Source: UBA4923 sp964486135 (GTDB taxonomy: Bacteria; Bacillota; Clostridia; Saccharofermentanales; DTU023). Taken from it: a stretch of 64,000 nt of DNA. The position numbers were made by a program, and so were the translations under genes. Shown here in pieces: positions 45,770 through 53,626 of this stretch (within the stretch, counting starts at the first letter, position 1; each line of letters begins with the position of its first letter). The notes beneath the pieces are model-generated. The model did no database searches, had not been told where the DNA came from, and saw nothing but the letters and a program-made list of their open reading frames with translations. The stretch covers positions 1 through 64,000 of the forward strand of contig CAZAKT010000005.1 of the NCBI GenBank assembly GCA_964486135.1, given 5' to 3'.

Positions 45770-46720
45770 TTGGACAACCCACTCGTAAGCGTTATTATTC
45801 CGGTCTTCAATGCGGAAGCCTGGATCAGGCGCTGCCTGGACTCTGTCTTGGGCCAGTCCTATGAGAGGCTGGAGGTTATTGCTGTTTCCGATGGATCGAC
45901 CGATGGTTCAGAGTCGATACTCAGGGACTATGAGTCCCGGGACAGCCGGTTCATATTCCTGTGTCAGGAAAACCTGGGGGTCAGCGCGGCCCGCAATCAC
46001 GGGCTGGCGAAGGCCCGGGGCGACTGGATCTGTTTTGTCGACGCAGATGACTATGTCCACGTCGATTATGTGAAATCCATGCTCCGGGAGGCCCTGGACC
46101 ATGATGCCGATGCCGTCTCTATCAATTTCTATCTTGAACTGCCAAGGGGATGGAGACTGCCTTACCCCTTCATCATCCTGAGAAAGCAACTCACAGGTAA
46201 AGAAGCCGTCAAGCAATGTTTTCGGATGCTGCATTTTCCCACCTTCGTTTGGAACAAGCTCTTTCGCAGGTCACTCTTCACAGACCAGGCGCTTTCCTTC
46301 CCTCCCATCATCTACGAGGACGCCTATCTTGTCCCCCTCCTCCTCCTCGGGTGCCGGAAGGTGATCGCCCTTAAAAAACCCCGTTACCACTATATCCGTC
46401 AACCCGTGAGCCTGACCCATCGGATAGGCTTCGAGCACGTGAGCCAGTATCTGACGGCGGCCAACATGTTGCGCCATCACTTCTGGAGATCCGACAGCTG
46501 GGAGGAATGGTCCAAACCCTTCAGCCACTACCTTGGCAGGATCCTGATCCAGATCACCCTTACCCTTTTCCTGACCAGGCGGACCCTGTCTTTTCCTGAG
46601 CGGCGGATTCTGATAAGCCAGGCGCGGGCCAATATTAAGGCCTTGAGAAGCCCTCCAGAAGCGGGGGATTCGCCCCAGGACCTGCCCCATTATGTCGGGC
46701 CGGCAGGACCGACTGGGTAG
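45770..46720 (+). CDS. Glycosyltransferase family 2
   Basis: 316 aa from a TTG at 45770 with GGAGGGAAGG just before it; a GTG 22 codons earlier lacks this. GT-A fold: VSVIIPVFNAEAWIRRCLDS then VIAVSDGSTDGS, and the DADD metal motif (about 93-96) in ICFVDADDYVH. Later IYEDAYLVPLLL carries the usual ED pair of this group. No membrane helix. Acceptor and donor unknown; no other polysaccharide genes adjoin it. Its end is 12 nt from the convergent response regulator. Confidence 0.9.
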   Translation: MDNPLVSVIIPVFNAEAWIRRCLDSVLGQSYERLEVIAVSDGSTDGSESILRDYESRDSRFIFLCQENLGVSAARNHGLAKARGDWICFVDADDYVHVDYVKSMLREALDHDADAVSINFYLELPRGWRLPYPFIILRKQLTGKEAVKQCFRMLHFPTFVWNKLFRRSLFTDQALSFPPIIYEDAYLVPLLLLGCRKVIALKKPRYHYIRQPVSLTHRIGFEHVSQYLTAANMLRHHFWRSDSWEEWSKPFSHYLGRILIQITLTLFLTRRTLSFPERRILISQARANIKALRSPPEAGDSPQDLPHYVGPAGPTG

Positions 46721-46732
46721 ACTCCCCTGCCC

Positions 46733-47857
46733 TCAACCGGACATGAGCCTCTCATAGAGTTCCTCCAACTCTTTCGAGGGACTGATATCCAGGGCCTGTG
46801 AGAGTCTCTCCGTGAAGGCCTGGTAGAAGTCCCTCATCTCAGCTTTTTTATTCTGGAGGCTGAAAAATTCCAGTTGGAGGCCAGCGCCCGTCTCATCGAT
46901 CGGGCTGATCCGGCGCATGAAGTCGAGGCAGTCCATGAGCAAGGGGGTAAGCTCACCCCTGTCCAGCAGCTGACGGATCTTTCCTGTCACCAGCCCCTGG
47001 ACCAGGTTCCTGCTCCTGATCCTCGTCTCATTGGCCCAGTTGTATGTCTCATCAGCCAGAAAATCTTTCCTGTAAAGCGCAAGAATGTCGGTCAAGGCCG
47101 ACTCATCCACCTTTTCCAGATCCAGGAGCCGGTTCAGCTCCTCCAGGTCACTTGTGACCGGAAGCTCCAGATGATATCTGTCGTCAGCGTACTTGATCCC
47201 CTCCGGGAAACCGAGCTCAGCAAGACCGCGCCTGATCTGGTAAACGGTCGTGTGCAGAAGGGCAGTGGCCCTTTTCGGATCCTTATCCGGAAAGAGCCTC
47301 TCGATGAGCGTGTCCTTGTTGACAGGATTTTTCTTGTTTATCCACAAGTAGAAAAACAACTCCTTTGCCTTTCTCGTCCGCCATCGCATGGCCTGGCCGG
47401 CCTCATTCAGGACGGTAGCCTGATTCAGGCTGATGACCCGCAGCTGTCCGACTTCCACCCCCACTGCCCGGTCAGGATCCTGTTCGGGCGGACTGAAGGC
47501 CCTCAGCCTGGTCAAGGTCTTGTCCAGCCTCTTCTTCTGTACGGGTTTCAGGAGGTAATCGATGGCATTGACCTCAAAAGCCTGGATGGCATATTGGGAA
47601 AAGGCCGTGACAAAGACGATGTGGACGAAGCGCTCCTGATTGAAGAGATCTGCCGCGGCCAGACCATCCATACTCCCCATCTCAATGTCAAGGAAGACAA
47701 TATCCGGCCTGTCTGAGGGGAGCTTTGCCAGGGCCGCCTCCGGAGAGCTATAACAGCCGACAATATGAACCCTCTCATCGCCTTCAAGCAAGGAACTCAG
47801 GACCTTGATGGCCGCGGCCTCATCGTCAACAATAATGGCTCTCAGACTTCTAGGCAT
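46733..47857 (-). CDS. Response regulator with winged-helix and BTAD-type output
   Basis: 374 aa from the ATG at 47857 (GGAGG 7 nt upstream); it overlaps the kinase stop by 8 nt. Receiver domain 1-125 with the acidic pair Asp11-Asp12, phospho-acceptor Asp57 (VFLDIEM), Thr84 and Lys104. Then a winged helix (about 145-235, RTRKAKELFFYLWI) and a bacterial transcriptional activation domain of helical repeats to the end, as in SARP-type regulators. Partner of the adjacent histidine kinase; targets unknown. Confidence 0.9.
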   Translation of the reverse strand: MPRSLRAIIVDDEAAAIKVLSSLLEGDERVHIVGCYSSPEAALAKLPSDRPDIVFLDIEMGSMDGLAAADLFNQERFVHIVFVTAFSQYAIQAFEVNAIDYLLKPVQKKRLDKTLTRLRAFSPPEQDPDRAVGVEVGQLRVISLNQATVLNEAGQAMRWRTRKAKELFFYLWINKKNPVNKDTLIERLFPDKDPKRATALLHTTVYQIRRGLAELGFPEGIKYADDRYHLELPVTSDLEELNRLLDLEKVDESALTDILALYRKDFLADETYNWANETRIRSRNLVQGLVTGKIRQLLDRGELTPLLMDCLDFMRRISPIDETGAGLQLEFFSLQNKKAEMRDFYQAFTERLSQALDISPSKELEELYERLMSG

Positions 47858-49757
47858 GGCCTGCCTCCGGTAAACAGATCGTGACCTCGGTGCCCTGTCC
47901 GGCTTGACTGACAAGTTCGACCGAAGCCTCGGGGATGAGCTTGATTTTCTTGAAAATATTCTGGATGCCTACCCGTTCCGACTCGCCCTTGAGGATGCTC
48001 GCCACCACTTCAGGCGCCATACCGGCTCCATCGTCGGAAACGGTGATCCTGACTCGATTGCCTTCACAACGGTCGACCTTGATGCCGACCGTCCCCGGCG
48101 ACCCTTTCGGTACGATACCGTGCCTGATCGCGTTTTCCGCCAGCGGTTGCAGGGTAAGCGGCGGGATCCTGGCCCCAAGGTCCGAATTGATTTCCAGTGA
48201 CAGATTCAATTTGTCGCCATAGCGGAGCTTCTCGATTTCCAGATAGGCGATGACATAGTCAATTTCATCTTCCAGCGATATCAGGCCTTTATGGAGATGG
48301 AGGTCCAGCTTCCCCCGGAAATACAAGGCCAGATTGCGCAGGGCCTCCCTGGTCTTGTGGCTGTCCTCATAGCTCAAGGCGATGATGGTATTGAGGGTAT
48401 TGTAAAGAAAATGCGGTGATATCTGGGAGAAGAAATACTTGAATTCCTTTTCGAGACGCTCTTCCGACAGCTCCGTCGCCTCAAGATATTCCAGTTGCAG
48501 TTTCCTGGTTATCATGAGGGTCATGCTGACCAGGACGAGAAGGAGAAGCATTTCCGAAAAATAGTTAACCCGGGTCTCAAAGATCAACTTGAGTAACATG
48601 GAAATCCAATAGGAGGCGAGGACGCCGGCGACCACCAGCATATATTCAACCGACTCAACACGCCGCCTCAAGGCCTTTGCCAGGATGAAGGAGATGTAGC
48701 CATAGGACAAGACCGTACTGGCCACAATCAGGTATTGGATGATCTGATAGGACAGGGGGGTGACAGACAAGGTAACCGTCAGGACAAGCAACAGGGTAGC
48801 CAGGAGTGACAGCTTGATGACAAGGAAGACCCGCCTGTTGATCAACTGGCTGAAATAATACCTGGCGAATAACAAGAAGGCCAGGCTCCCTCCCACGACC
48901 GAGAAGGCTTCGATGATAATGCGGCCATAAAAACTATAGGAGAAGATCAGCGCCAGATTTTGATTGTTCATGGCCAGAAGATGAATGCCCATGAGATAGC
49001 AAGCCAGACTGAAGTAAAGAAAGGCCCTGGAGGGGTTCCTTACCAGGTATACCAAGGTAAAGATGACCCCAACGATAAAGAAGGAAACAGCAACAAAGAG
49101 TTCGAATGCCCTTTCACGGTAGGTTTGCCTCAAGATACTGTCAGGTGTGCCGAAGAGCAGGGGCTTCAATATCCCCCCGTGCTGGAATAGATAGTTGGCC
49201 ACCTGAACCACAATCTCGATCTCCCCCTCCTGGCTGGCAACAAAACCCTCACAAAAACGGCTGGCCGGCTTGTAGGAATCGGCCTCACCGGACGGCTCTC
49301 CCAGGCAGATCACCTCTTGTCCGTTGAGATAGATACGGGCGGAGCTTCGGATGGTATTGGTCTTGATCGCGTAGAGGGCGTCATCCTTCACCTTGACAAG
49401 AAGACGATAGCTGGCAAAGCCCCGGGATCTGCTCCCTGTCTCCTGGGAAAGATCCCAGGATGAAGGGGTCTTGATGTATTGACTGCTAGCGCTGGAAGCT
49501 TGAAAGACTTCGATGAACTCACCGGGGAAAAATTCCCAGTCCCCGTTCAGTTCGACAGGCCCCGACTGATCCAGATCCAGGTCCGAAAGGTCCAGGACAC
49601 CCCTAACGGCCTGATAATCAGGATCTGACAGCTGGAGGTTATCAAAGAGGAGAAAAAGCAGGGAGGCCAGGACAATCAATAGTGACAGCATGGCCGACAC
49701 CAAGTATTTCGGCTGGCGGGTACTCTCTCTGTCGGGAAAATCTTTACTTCTCTTCAT
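47850..49757 (-). CDS. Sensor histidine kinase, 7TMR-DISM type
   Basis: 635 aa. One N-terminal membrane helix, an external beta-rich domain (about 45-205) with FFPGEFIEVF and WDLSQ, seven membrane helices (about 210-405), a short coil, then a LytS/YehU-type kinase: phospho-His near 452 in ISPHFLYNTLNTI, N box LQPLAENAIRHG and the DDGAGM ATP loop. The external domain resembles sugar-binding jelly-roll domains of 7TMR-DISM proteins, so a carbohydrate-like ligand is possible. Co-translated with the response regulator. Confidence 0.9.
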   Translation of the reverse strand: MKRSKDFPDRESTRQPKYLVSAMLSLLIVLASLLFLLFDNLQLSDPDYQAVRGVLDLSDLDLDQSGPVELNGDWEFFPGEFIEVFQASSASSQYIKTPSSWDLSQETGSRSRGFASYRLLVKVKDDALYAIKTNTIRSSARIYLNGQEVICLGEPSGEADSYKPASRFCEGFVASQEGEIEIVVQVANYLFQHGGILKPLLFGTPDSILRQTYRERAFELFVAVSFFIVGVIFTLVYLVRNPSRAFLYFSLACYLMGIHLLAMNNQNLALIFSYSFYGRIIIEAFSVVGGSLAFLLFARYYFSQLINRRVFLVIKLSLLATLLLVLTVTLSVTPLSYQIIQYLIVASTVLSYGYISFILAKALRRRVESVEYMLVVAGVLASYWISMLLKLIFETRVNYFSEMLLLLVLVSMTLMITRKLQLEYLEATELSEERLEKEFKYFFSQISPHFLYNTLNTIIALSYEDSHKTREALRNLALYFRGKLDLHLHKGLISLEDEIDYVIAYLEIEKLRYGDKLNLSLEINSDLGARIPPLTLQPLAENAIRHGIVPKGSPGTVGIKVDRCEGNRVRITVSDDGAGMAPEVVASILKGESERVGIQNIFKKIKLIPEASVELVSQAGQGTEVTICLPEAGHA

Positions 49758-49869
49758 GGCCGCTGATCATAATTCGCTCGAGCGAATGCATCCCTTGTCC
49801 TGCCCAGGGCTTGCACTACCTAAGGATACTATAGCTAATGAATAAAATAGAAAAAGAAGTGCCGACTTG

Positions 49870-49903
49870 AAAAAGGGACGCCGGCCTCCACGGCTGGCGT
49901 CCC
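49870..49903 (-). terminator. Terminator after the Tim44-like gene
   Basis: 12-bp stem (49875-49886 with 49892-49903, one G-T mismatch), 5-nt loop, followed on the minus strand by TTTTTC. It separates the Tim44-like gene from the downstream kinase operon. Confidence 0.85.
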
Positions 49904-49925
49904 CCTTTGTATTTATCCAGGACCC

Positions 49926-50858
49926 TTAGATGGTCTGCTGGGCAATCCCCCTGATATTGGACAGTACCCAGTCAAATTCAGGCGCCGTCACGATGGAGAG
50001 GCAATAGCTACAACGCGCTGATTGGGTCAAATCGATCGGGGCGCCGCAATGCGGGCAGTTGCGACTGGTTTCCTTGGCGCCATCAAGATCGGGCGCCGGG
50101 GTCCTGACCCCGATGGAGCGGATCATAGTCCACTCATAGGTCATAAATTTCTCCCGTTTCGGATCCCCACTCACCAGCTTGCCTGTCGCCCGGTCAATTG
50201 TATAGTCAGTAATCCGGGTCGTCAGACGGATGACCAGATTGTCATTTTGATCGTCTTGATAAAACTGTTTCAGGGCGACATTCATTATGGCAATCCGCTC
50301 GATCCGATTGATTTGGCCGCGGCTGATCAATTCCTGCAACTGCCGGCCCATCTGGCTGAAAAGATCATCCGTCAGCCGGGCCCGCATGGGCTCCCAATCC
50401 TGTGTCTCCCAGGCTCTCTGCATCTCTGAATAGAGATTGGAGACTTTTTCGCGCATCTCGGCTTCAGTAAAGAAGGGGTCTTGTTGCCTTATCTGATCGG
50501 CAATAGCGGTTGATTGCTCAGGCGGAACCGTGGTGACTGCCGGGCTGGTGCCCCTCCCGCCTTTTTGCTTGTTCCTGAAGATGAAGAAAACGATGATGAT
50601 GAAGATGATGAAGCCTATTGGAAGCCCCCCACCGCTGGAGCCACCGAAGCTCCCGCTGCTCGAAGAACCAAAATCGCTGCCGCCGCTCGAACCTCCCCAG
50701 CTTGGTGGATCAAAATTGTAATCACTGTCGCCGCCAAAAAAACCTGCGTCGCCCGGGCTCGGATAGAATTGAACACCGGCATGGACCACTGAACTGAAGA
50801 ATAATGAGAATACAAGCAAGGCCAACAGTACAAGGGTGGTTCCGGCCGTTCGTTTCAT
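49926..50858 (-). CDS. Tim44-like domain membrane protein with C-terminal zinc ribbon
   Basis: 310 aa. Signal-like N-terminal helix (about 8-27), a Gly/Ser-rich low-complexity stretch (about 38-78), one membrane helix (about 80-95), then a Tim44-like domain (about 120-245; FFTEAEMREKVSNLYSEMQRAW) and a zinc ribbon (CPHCGAPIDLTQSARCSYC). Related bacterial proteins are of unknown role; the fold resembles the mitochondrial import factor. Monocistronic, with its own terminator. Confidence 0.82.
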   Translation of the reverse strand: MKRTAGTTLVLLALLVFSLFFSSVVHAGVQFYPSPGDAGFFGGDSDYNFDPPSWGGSSGGSDFGSSSSGSFGGSSGGGLPIGFIIFIIIVFFIFRNKQKGGRGTSPAVTTVPPEQSTAIADQIRQQDPFFTEAEMREKVSNLYSEMQRAWETQDWEPMRARLTDDLFSQMGRQLQELISRGQINRIERIAIMNVALKQFYQDDQNDNLVIRLTTRITDYTIDRATGKLVSGDPKREKFMTYEWTMIRSIGVRTPAPDLDGAKETSRNCPHCGAPIDLTQSARCSYCLSIVTAPEFDWVLSNIRGIAQQTI

Positions 50859-50919
50859 AGCTATCCGCCCTCCTTTTCTAGCCTACATCTTATACTAAAA
50901 AAAGGGGAACCGCTATGAA

Positions 50920-50960
50920 GGGCAGGGGCCTTTTCCGCCAATCAGCGAAAGCCCCTGTCC
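50920..50960 (-). repeat. Long imperfect hairpin downstream of the dehydrogenase gene
   Basis: GC-rich arms near 50920-50938 and 50945-50960 with small mismatches and a short loop. It follows the dehydrogenase stop (50983) on the minus strand. No T-run directly follows, so it may be a weak terminator or an RNA-stabilising hairpin. Confidence 0.4.
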
Positions 50961-50982
50961 ACCAGGCAAGGCAGGGGAATTA

Positions 50983-51879
50983 TCAGTGTTGGCCCTTGCC
51001 GGCCGGCTTGCTTCGGTAGAGACGGATCAGGGCCTGGGTTCCCAGATCCTGGTCCCCGTCCCCGGCCATGGCCTCATAGAGATCCAGAACCGTGTGAAGC
51101 ATGGGCAGATCCACCCCTCTTGCCGCCATCTCCTCTTCGACAATACGCATATCCTTGATGAAATGCTTGATAAAAAAACCGGGTTCATGGTCGCCGGACA
51201 GGACCCTGGGCGCCATGTTGGCCAACTGCCAGCTCCCCGCCGCGCCGGCCCCAATGGCCTGAAGCAGGGTCTCCGGATCAAGTCCCGTCTTTTCAGCATA
51301 GAAGAGGGCCTCGGTCATGGCCGCCGTTGCGCCTGCCACCGCGATCTGGTTGGCGGCCTTGGCATGTTGCCCACTCCCCGCCGGCCCCATGTAGACGATA
51401 TTTTTCCCCAGTAGATTGAAGAGGGGAAGGGCGCGATCGAAAGCCGCCCTGTCGCCACCGACCATGATGGAGAGGGTCCCTTCACGGGCACCGACATCAC
51501 CCCCTGATACAGGCGCATCCAGAAAATCGAGGCCGGCGTCGGCCGCTTGCCGGAAGAGCTCACTCGCCAGGGTGGGAGATGAGGTTGTCATATCGATTAC
51601 CAGTGTCCCCGCTTTCGCAGAATCGAAGACGCCGCCTTCCCCCGTCATAACCTGCCGGACATCTTCAGGATAGCCGACAATGCTGATGACGGCCTGGGCC
51701 TCCCTTACCGCTTCCGCGATCGAACCCGCGCATACGGATCCGGTGGCACATGCAGTTGCCTCGGCCTTATCCCTGCTTCTATTGTAGACAGTGACCTGGT
51801 AGCCCTGCCGGCTGAGATGGCCTACCATGGAGGCGCCCATCACGCCGGTCCCAATAAAACCGATTCGCTCCAAGGCCAT
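50983..51879 (-). CDS. NAD(P)-dependent beta-hydroxyacid dehydrogenase (HIBADH family)
   Basis: 298 aa. Rossmann start GFIGTGVMGASMVGHL (about 7-22), substrate loop DAPVSGGDVGAREGTLSIMVGG (about 118 on), catalytic Lys in GSGQHAKAANQ (about 170). Such enzymes reduce tartronate semialdehyde, succinic semialdehyde or 3-hydroxyisobutyrate relatives; the sequence alone does not choose. It begins 5 nt after pdxS stops, so it is in the pdxS transcript, an unusual partner for vitamin B6 synthesis. Confidence 0.88.
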   Translation of the reverse strand: MALERIGFIGTGVMGASMVGHLSRQGYQVTVYNRSRDKAEATACATGSVCAGSIAEAVREAQAVISIVGYPEDVRQVMTGEGGVFDSAKAGTLVIDMTTSSPTLASELFRQAADAGLDFLDAPVSGGDVGAREGTLSIMVGGDRAAFDRALPLFNLLGKNIVYMGPAGSGQHAKAANQIAVAGATAAMTEALFYAEKTGLDPETLLQAIGAGAAGSWQLANMAPRVLSGDHEPGFFIKHFIKDMRIVEEEMAARGVDLPMLHTVLDLYEAMAGDGDQDLGTQALIRLYRSKPAGKGQH

Positions 51880-51884
51880 ACCCC

Positions 51885-52748
51885 TTATACCCCTCTCTCC
51901 GACATGATCAGATCAATCTCATCCGGATTGAGACCGACCATGGCTTCGCCCAGATCTTCGGATACACGGGCCAGGCGCTCGGGATCGTCGTAATGTTCAC
52001 AGGCTTCGACAATAGCCCTGGCCCGTTTGACTGGGTCGCCCGATTTGAAGATCCCCGATCCAACGAAGACACCCTCTGCGCCCAGTTGGCGCATAAGAGC
52101 TGCATCAGCGGGGGTCGCGACCCCGCCGGCGGAAAAATTGGCAACGGGCAGTCTGCCCTCCTTGTGGACATATCTCAGAAGATCCAGGGGAACCGCGAGA
52201 TCGCGCGCCCGGACATAGAGCTCATCCTCACTCAAGGCCGCAACATCACGGATCTGTTCATTCATCTTCCGCAGGTGCTTGACAGCCTCAGCCACATCCC
52301 CGGTACCCGGTTCACCCTTGGTCCGCATCATGGCAGCGCCCTCCGCAATACGCCGAAGCGCCTCATCGAGGCCCCGGGCCCCGCATACGAAGGGGATCTC
52401 AAATTTGGTCTTGTCGATATGGTAAACCTGATCGGCCGGTGTCAGCACTTCGCTCTCATCGACAAAGTCGACACCGATTGCCTGCAGGATCTGCGCTTCA
52501 ACAAAGTGGCCAATTCGAACCTTGGCCATGACCGGAATCCTGACCGCCTTCATAATGGCCTTGATCATGGCGGGATCACTCATTCGTGAAATGCCACCGG
52601 CTGCCCGGATATCGGCGGGAACGCGCTCAAGGGCCATAACCGAGACGGCACCGGCCGCTTCGGCGATCTTCGCCTGCTCGACGTTGACAACATCCATAAT
52701 GACGCCGCCCCTGAGGCTTTCAGCCAAGGCACGATCGAATTTTTTCAT
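51885..52748 (-). CDS. pdxS: Pyridoxal 5'-phosphate synthase lyase subunit PdxS
   Basis: 287 aa from the ATG at 52748 (GGGAGG 10 nt upstream). Makes PLP from ribose 5-phosphate, glyceraldehyde 3-phosphate and ammonia. Conserved: GGVIMDVVNVEQAKIAE with the substrate Asp, MALERVPADIR with catalytic Lys in VMAKVRIGHF, and NFSAGGVATPADAALM. The glutaminase partner pdxT is not adjacent, which is unusual. PLP would serve the aminotransferase, SelA and the fold-II enzyme in this window. The leader holds a promoter and an attenuator-like hairpin. Confidence 0.96.
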   Translation of the reverse strand: MKKFDRALAESLRGGVIMDVVNVEQAKIAEAAGAVSVMALERVPADIRAAGGISRMSDPAMIKAIMKAVRIPVMAKVRIGHFVEAQILQAIGVDFVDESEVLTPADQVYHIDKTKFEIPFVCGARGLDEALRRIAEGAAMMRTKGEPGTGDVAEAVKHLRKMNEQIRDVAALSEDELYVRARDLAVPLDLLRYVHKEGRLPVANFSAGGVATPADAALMRQLGAEGVFVGSGIFKSGDPVKRARAIVEACEHYDDPERLARVSEDLGEAMVGLNPDEIDLIMSERGV

Positions 52749-52795
52749 CAGAACTAAACCTCCCACTCAGCTTCTATGACTAATGCCGGATATGC

Positions 52796-52822
52796 AAAAA
52801 AAGGCCTCCAATACCGGAGGTC
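52796..52822 (-). terminator. Attenuator-like terminator in the pdxS leader
   Basis: Minus strand: 7-bp stem (52822-52816 with 52809-52803, one G-U), 6-nt loop, then T7 (52802-52796). It lies between the pdxS promoter and the gene, 48 nt before the ATG, and no gene precedes it. ATACCG at 52853-52848 can pair with CGGTAT (52816-52811) in the hairpin, offering a possible antiterminator. Confidence 0.65.
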
Positions 52823-52860
52823 ATGCTGCTTGATTTGTAACCCATCACGGTATCGCTCCC

Positions 52861-52889
52861 AGTATACGCCGCTGTCCCCTATTACGCAA
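52861..52889 (-). promoter_or_regulatory. Sigma-A promoter of pdxS
   Basis: Minus strand: -35 TTGCGT (52889-52884), 17-nt spacer, -10 TATACT (52866-52861). Start near 52854, giving a leader of about 105 nt. Confidence 0.7.
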
Positions 52890-52929
52890 GAAATTGATCC
52901 GGCAGGGAGGGCTTTATCGGGCCTTGGAA

Positions 52930-52980
52930 TTGACAGTCCCCTCCTATATCGATATTATGTTATCGATATAGGAGGGGACT
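52930..52980 (+). promoter_or_regulatory. rex promoter embedded in a perfect 20-bp inverted repeat
   Basis: -35 TTGACA (52930-52935), 17-nt spacer, -10 TATTAT (52953-52958). The inverted repeat 52935-52954 / 52961-52980 is perfect over 20 bp with a 6-nt spacer that holds most of the -10. The right arm carries the ribosome site AGGAGGGG and touches the rex ATG at 52981. Transcription would begin inside the right arm, so the palindrome acts as DNA: an operator covering the promoter. It does not match the usual Rex site TTGTGA-N6-TCACAA closely. Confidence 0.85.
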
Positions 52981-53595
52981 ATGGCAGTCAGACCTTTCTC
53001 GCTTCAAACACTGCAGCGTTTACCCTATTACCTTGACTATCTACGGGGGATGGATACGGAGCATATCTCCGCAACCACCCTGGCCGGTGAATTCGGCCTG
53101 AATGAAGTCCAGGTCCGCAAGGACCTGGCCTCCGTCAGCCGTCAAGCGGGCCGGCCCCGCAAGGGTTTCAACAGAATGGCCCTGATAGGCGATATTGAGG
53201 ATGTCCTGGGCTATGGCAGGATCGATAAGGCCATCATCGTTGGGGTGGGCCACCTGGGGACAGCCCTTGCCAACTACGGGGGATTTGAAAACTACGGTCT
53301 AAAGATCGTGGCAGGTTTCGATAAAAAAATGGAAGTGGAAGGTCGGCTGAATGATATGCCTGTCTACCCTTCCGGAACCCTGGTCGACCAGGTCAGGCGC
53401 TTGGGGGTCAGGCTGGGGATCATTACGGTGGATGCTGCCGAGGCCCAGCTGGTTTGTGACAGGCTGGTGGAAGCCGGTATCGAGGCCATCTGGAATTTTG
53501 CGCCTGTCCTCCTCCAGGTACCCGAGGGGATCATCGTCCAAAATGAGAACATGGCCTGCGCGCTCGCTGTCCTGAGTCACCATCTGCGTGGCTGA
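52981..53595 (+). CDS. rex: Redox-sensing transcriptional repressor Rex
   Basis: 204 aa. Winged helix (about 1-75; TTLAGEFGLNEVQVRKDLAS) and a Rossmann domain with GVGHLG (88-93), then NGF-like FENYGLKIVAGFD. Rex leaves DNA when NADH rises, switching on fermentation and hydrogen genes. First of a plus-strand run rex, sensory hydrogenase (31-nt gap), phosphatase (3-nt gap). Its promoter lies in a perfect palindrome, suggesting tight control, possibly by itself. Confidence 0.95.
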   Translation: MAVRPFSLQTLQRLPYYLDYLRGMDTEHISATTLAGEFGLNEVQVRKDLASVSRQAGRPRKGFNRMALIGDIEDVLGYGRIDKAIIVGVGHLGTALANYGGFENYGLKIVAGFDKKMEVEGRLNDMPVYPSGTLVDQVRRLGVRLGIITVDAAEAQLVCDRLVEAGIEAIWNFAPVLLQVPEGIIVQNENMACALAVLSHHLRG

Positions 53596-53626
53596 GGGGG
53601 GTCTTGAAAGACAAGGGGTTTAGCTT

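Noticed and set aside
45704..46720. Glycosyltransferase starting at GTG 45704
   Set aside because: The extra 22 residues are unlike the family; the TTG at 45770 has a strong ribosome site and starts just before the first GT-A strand.
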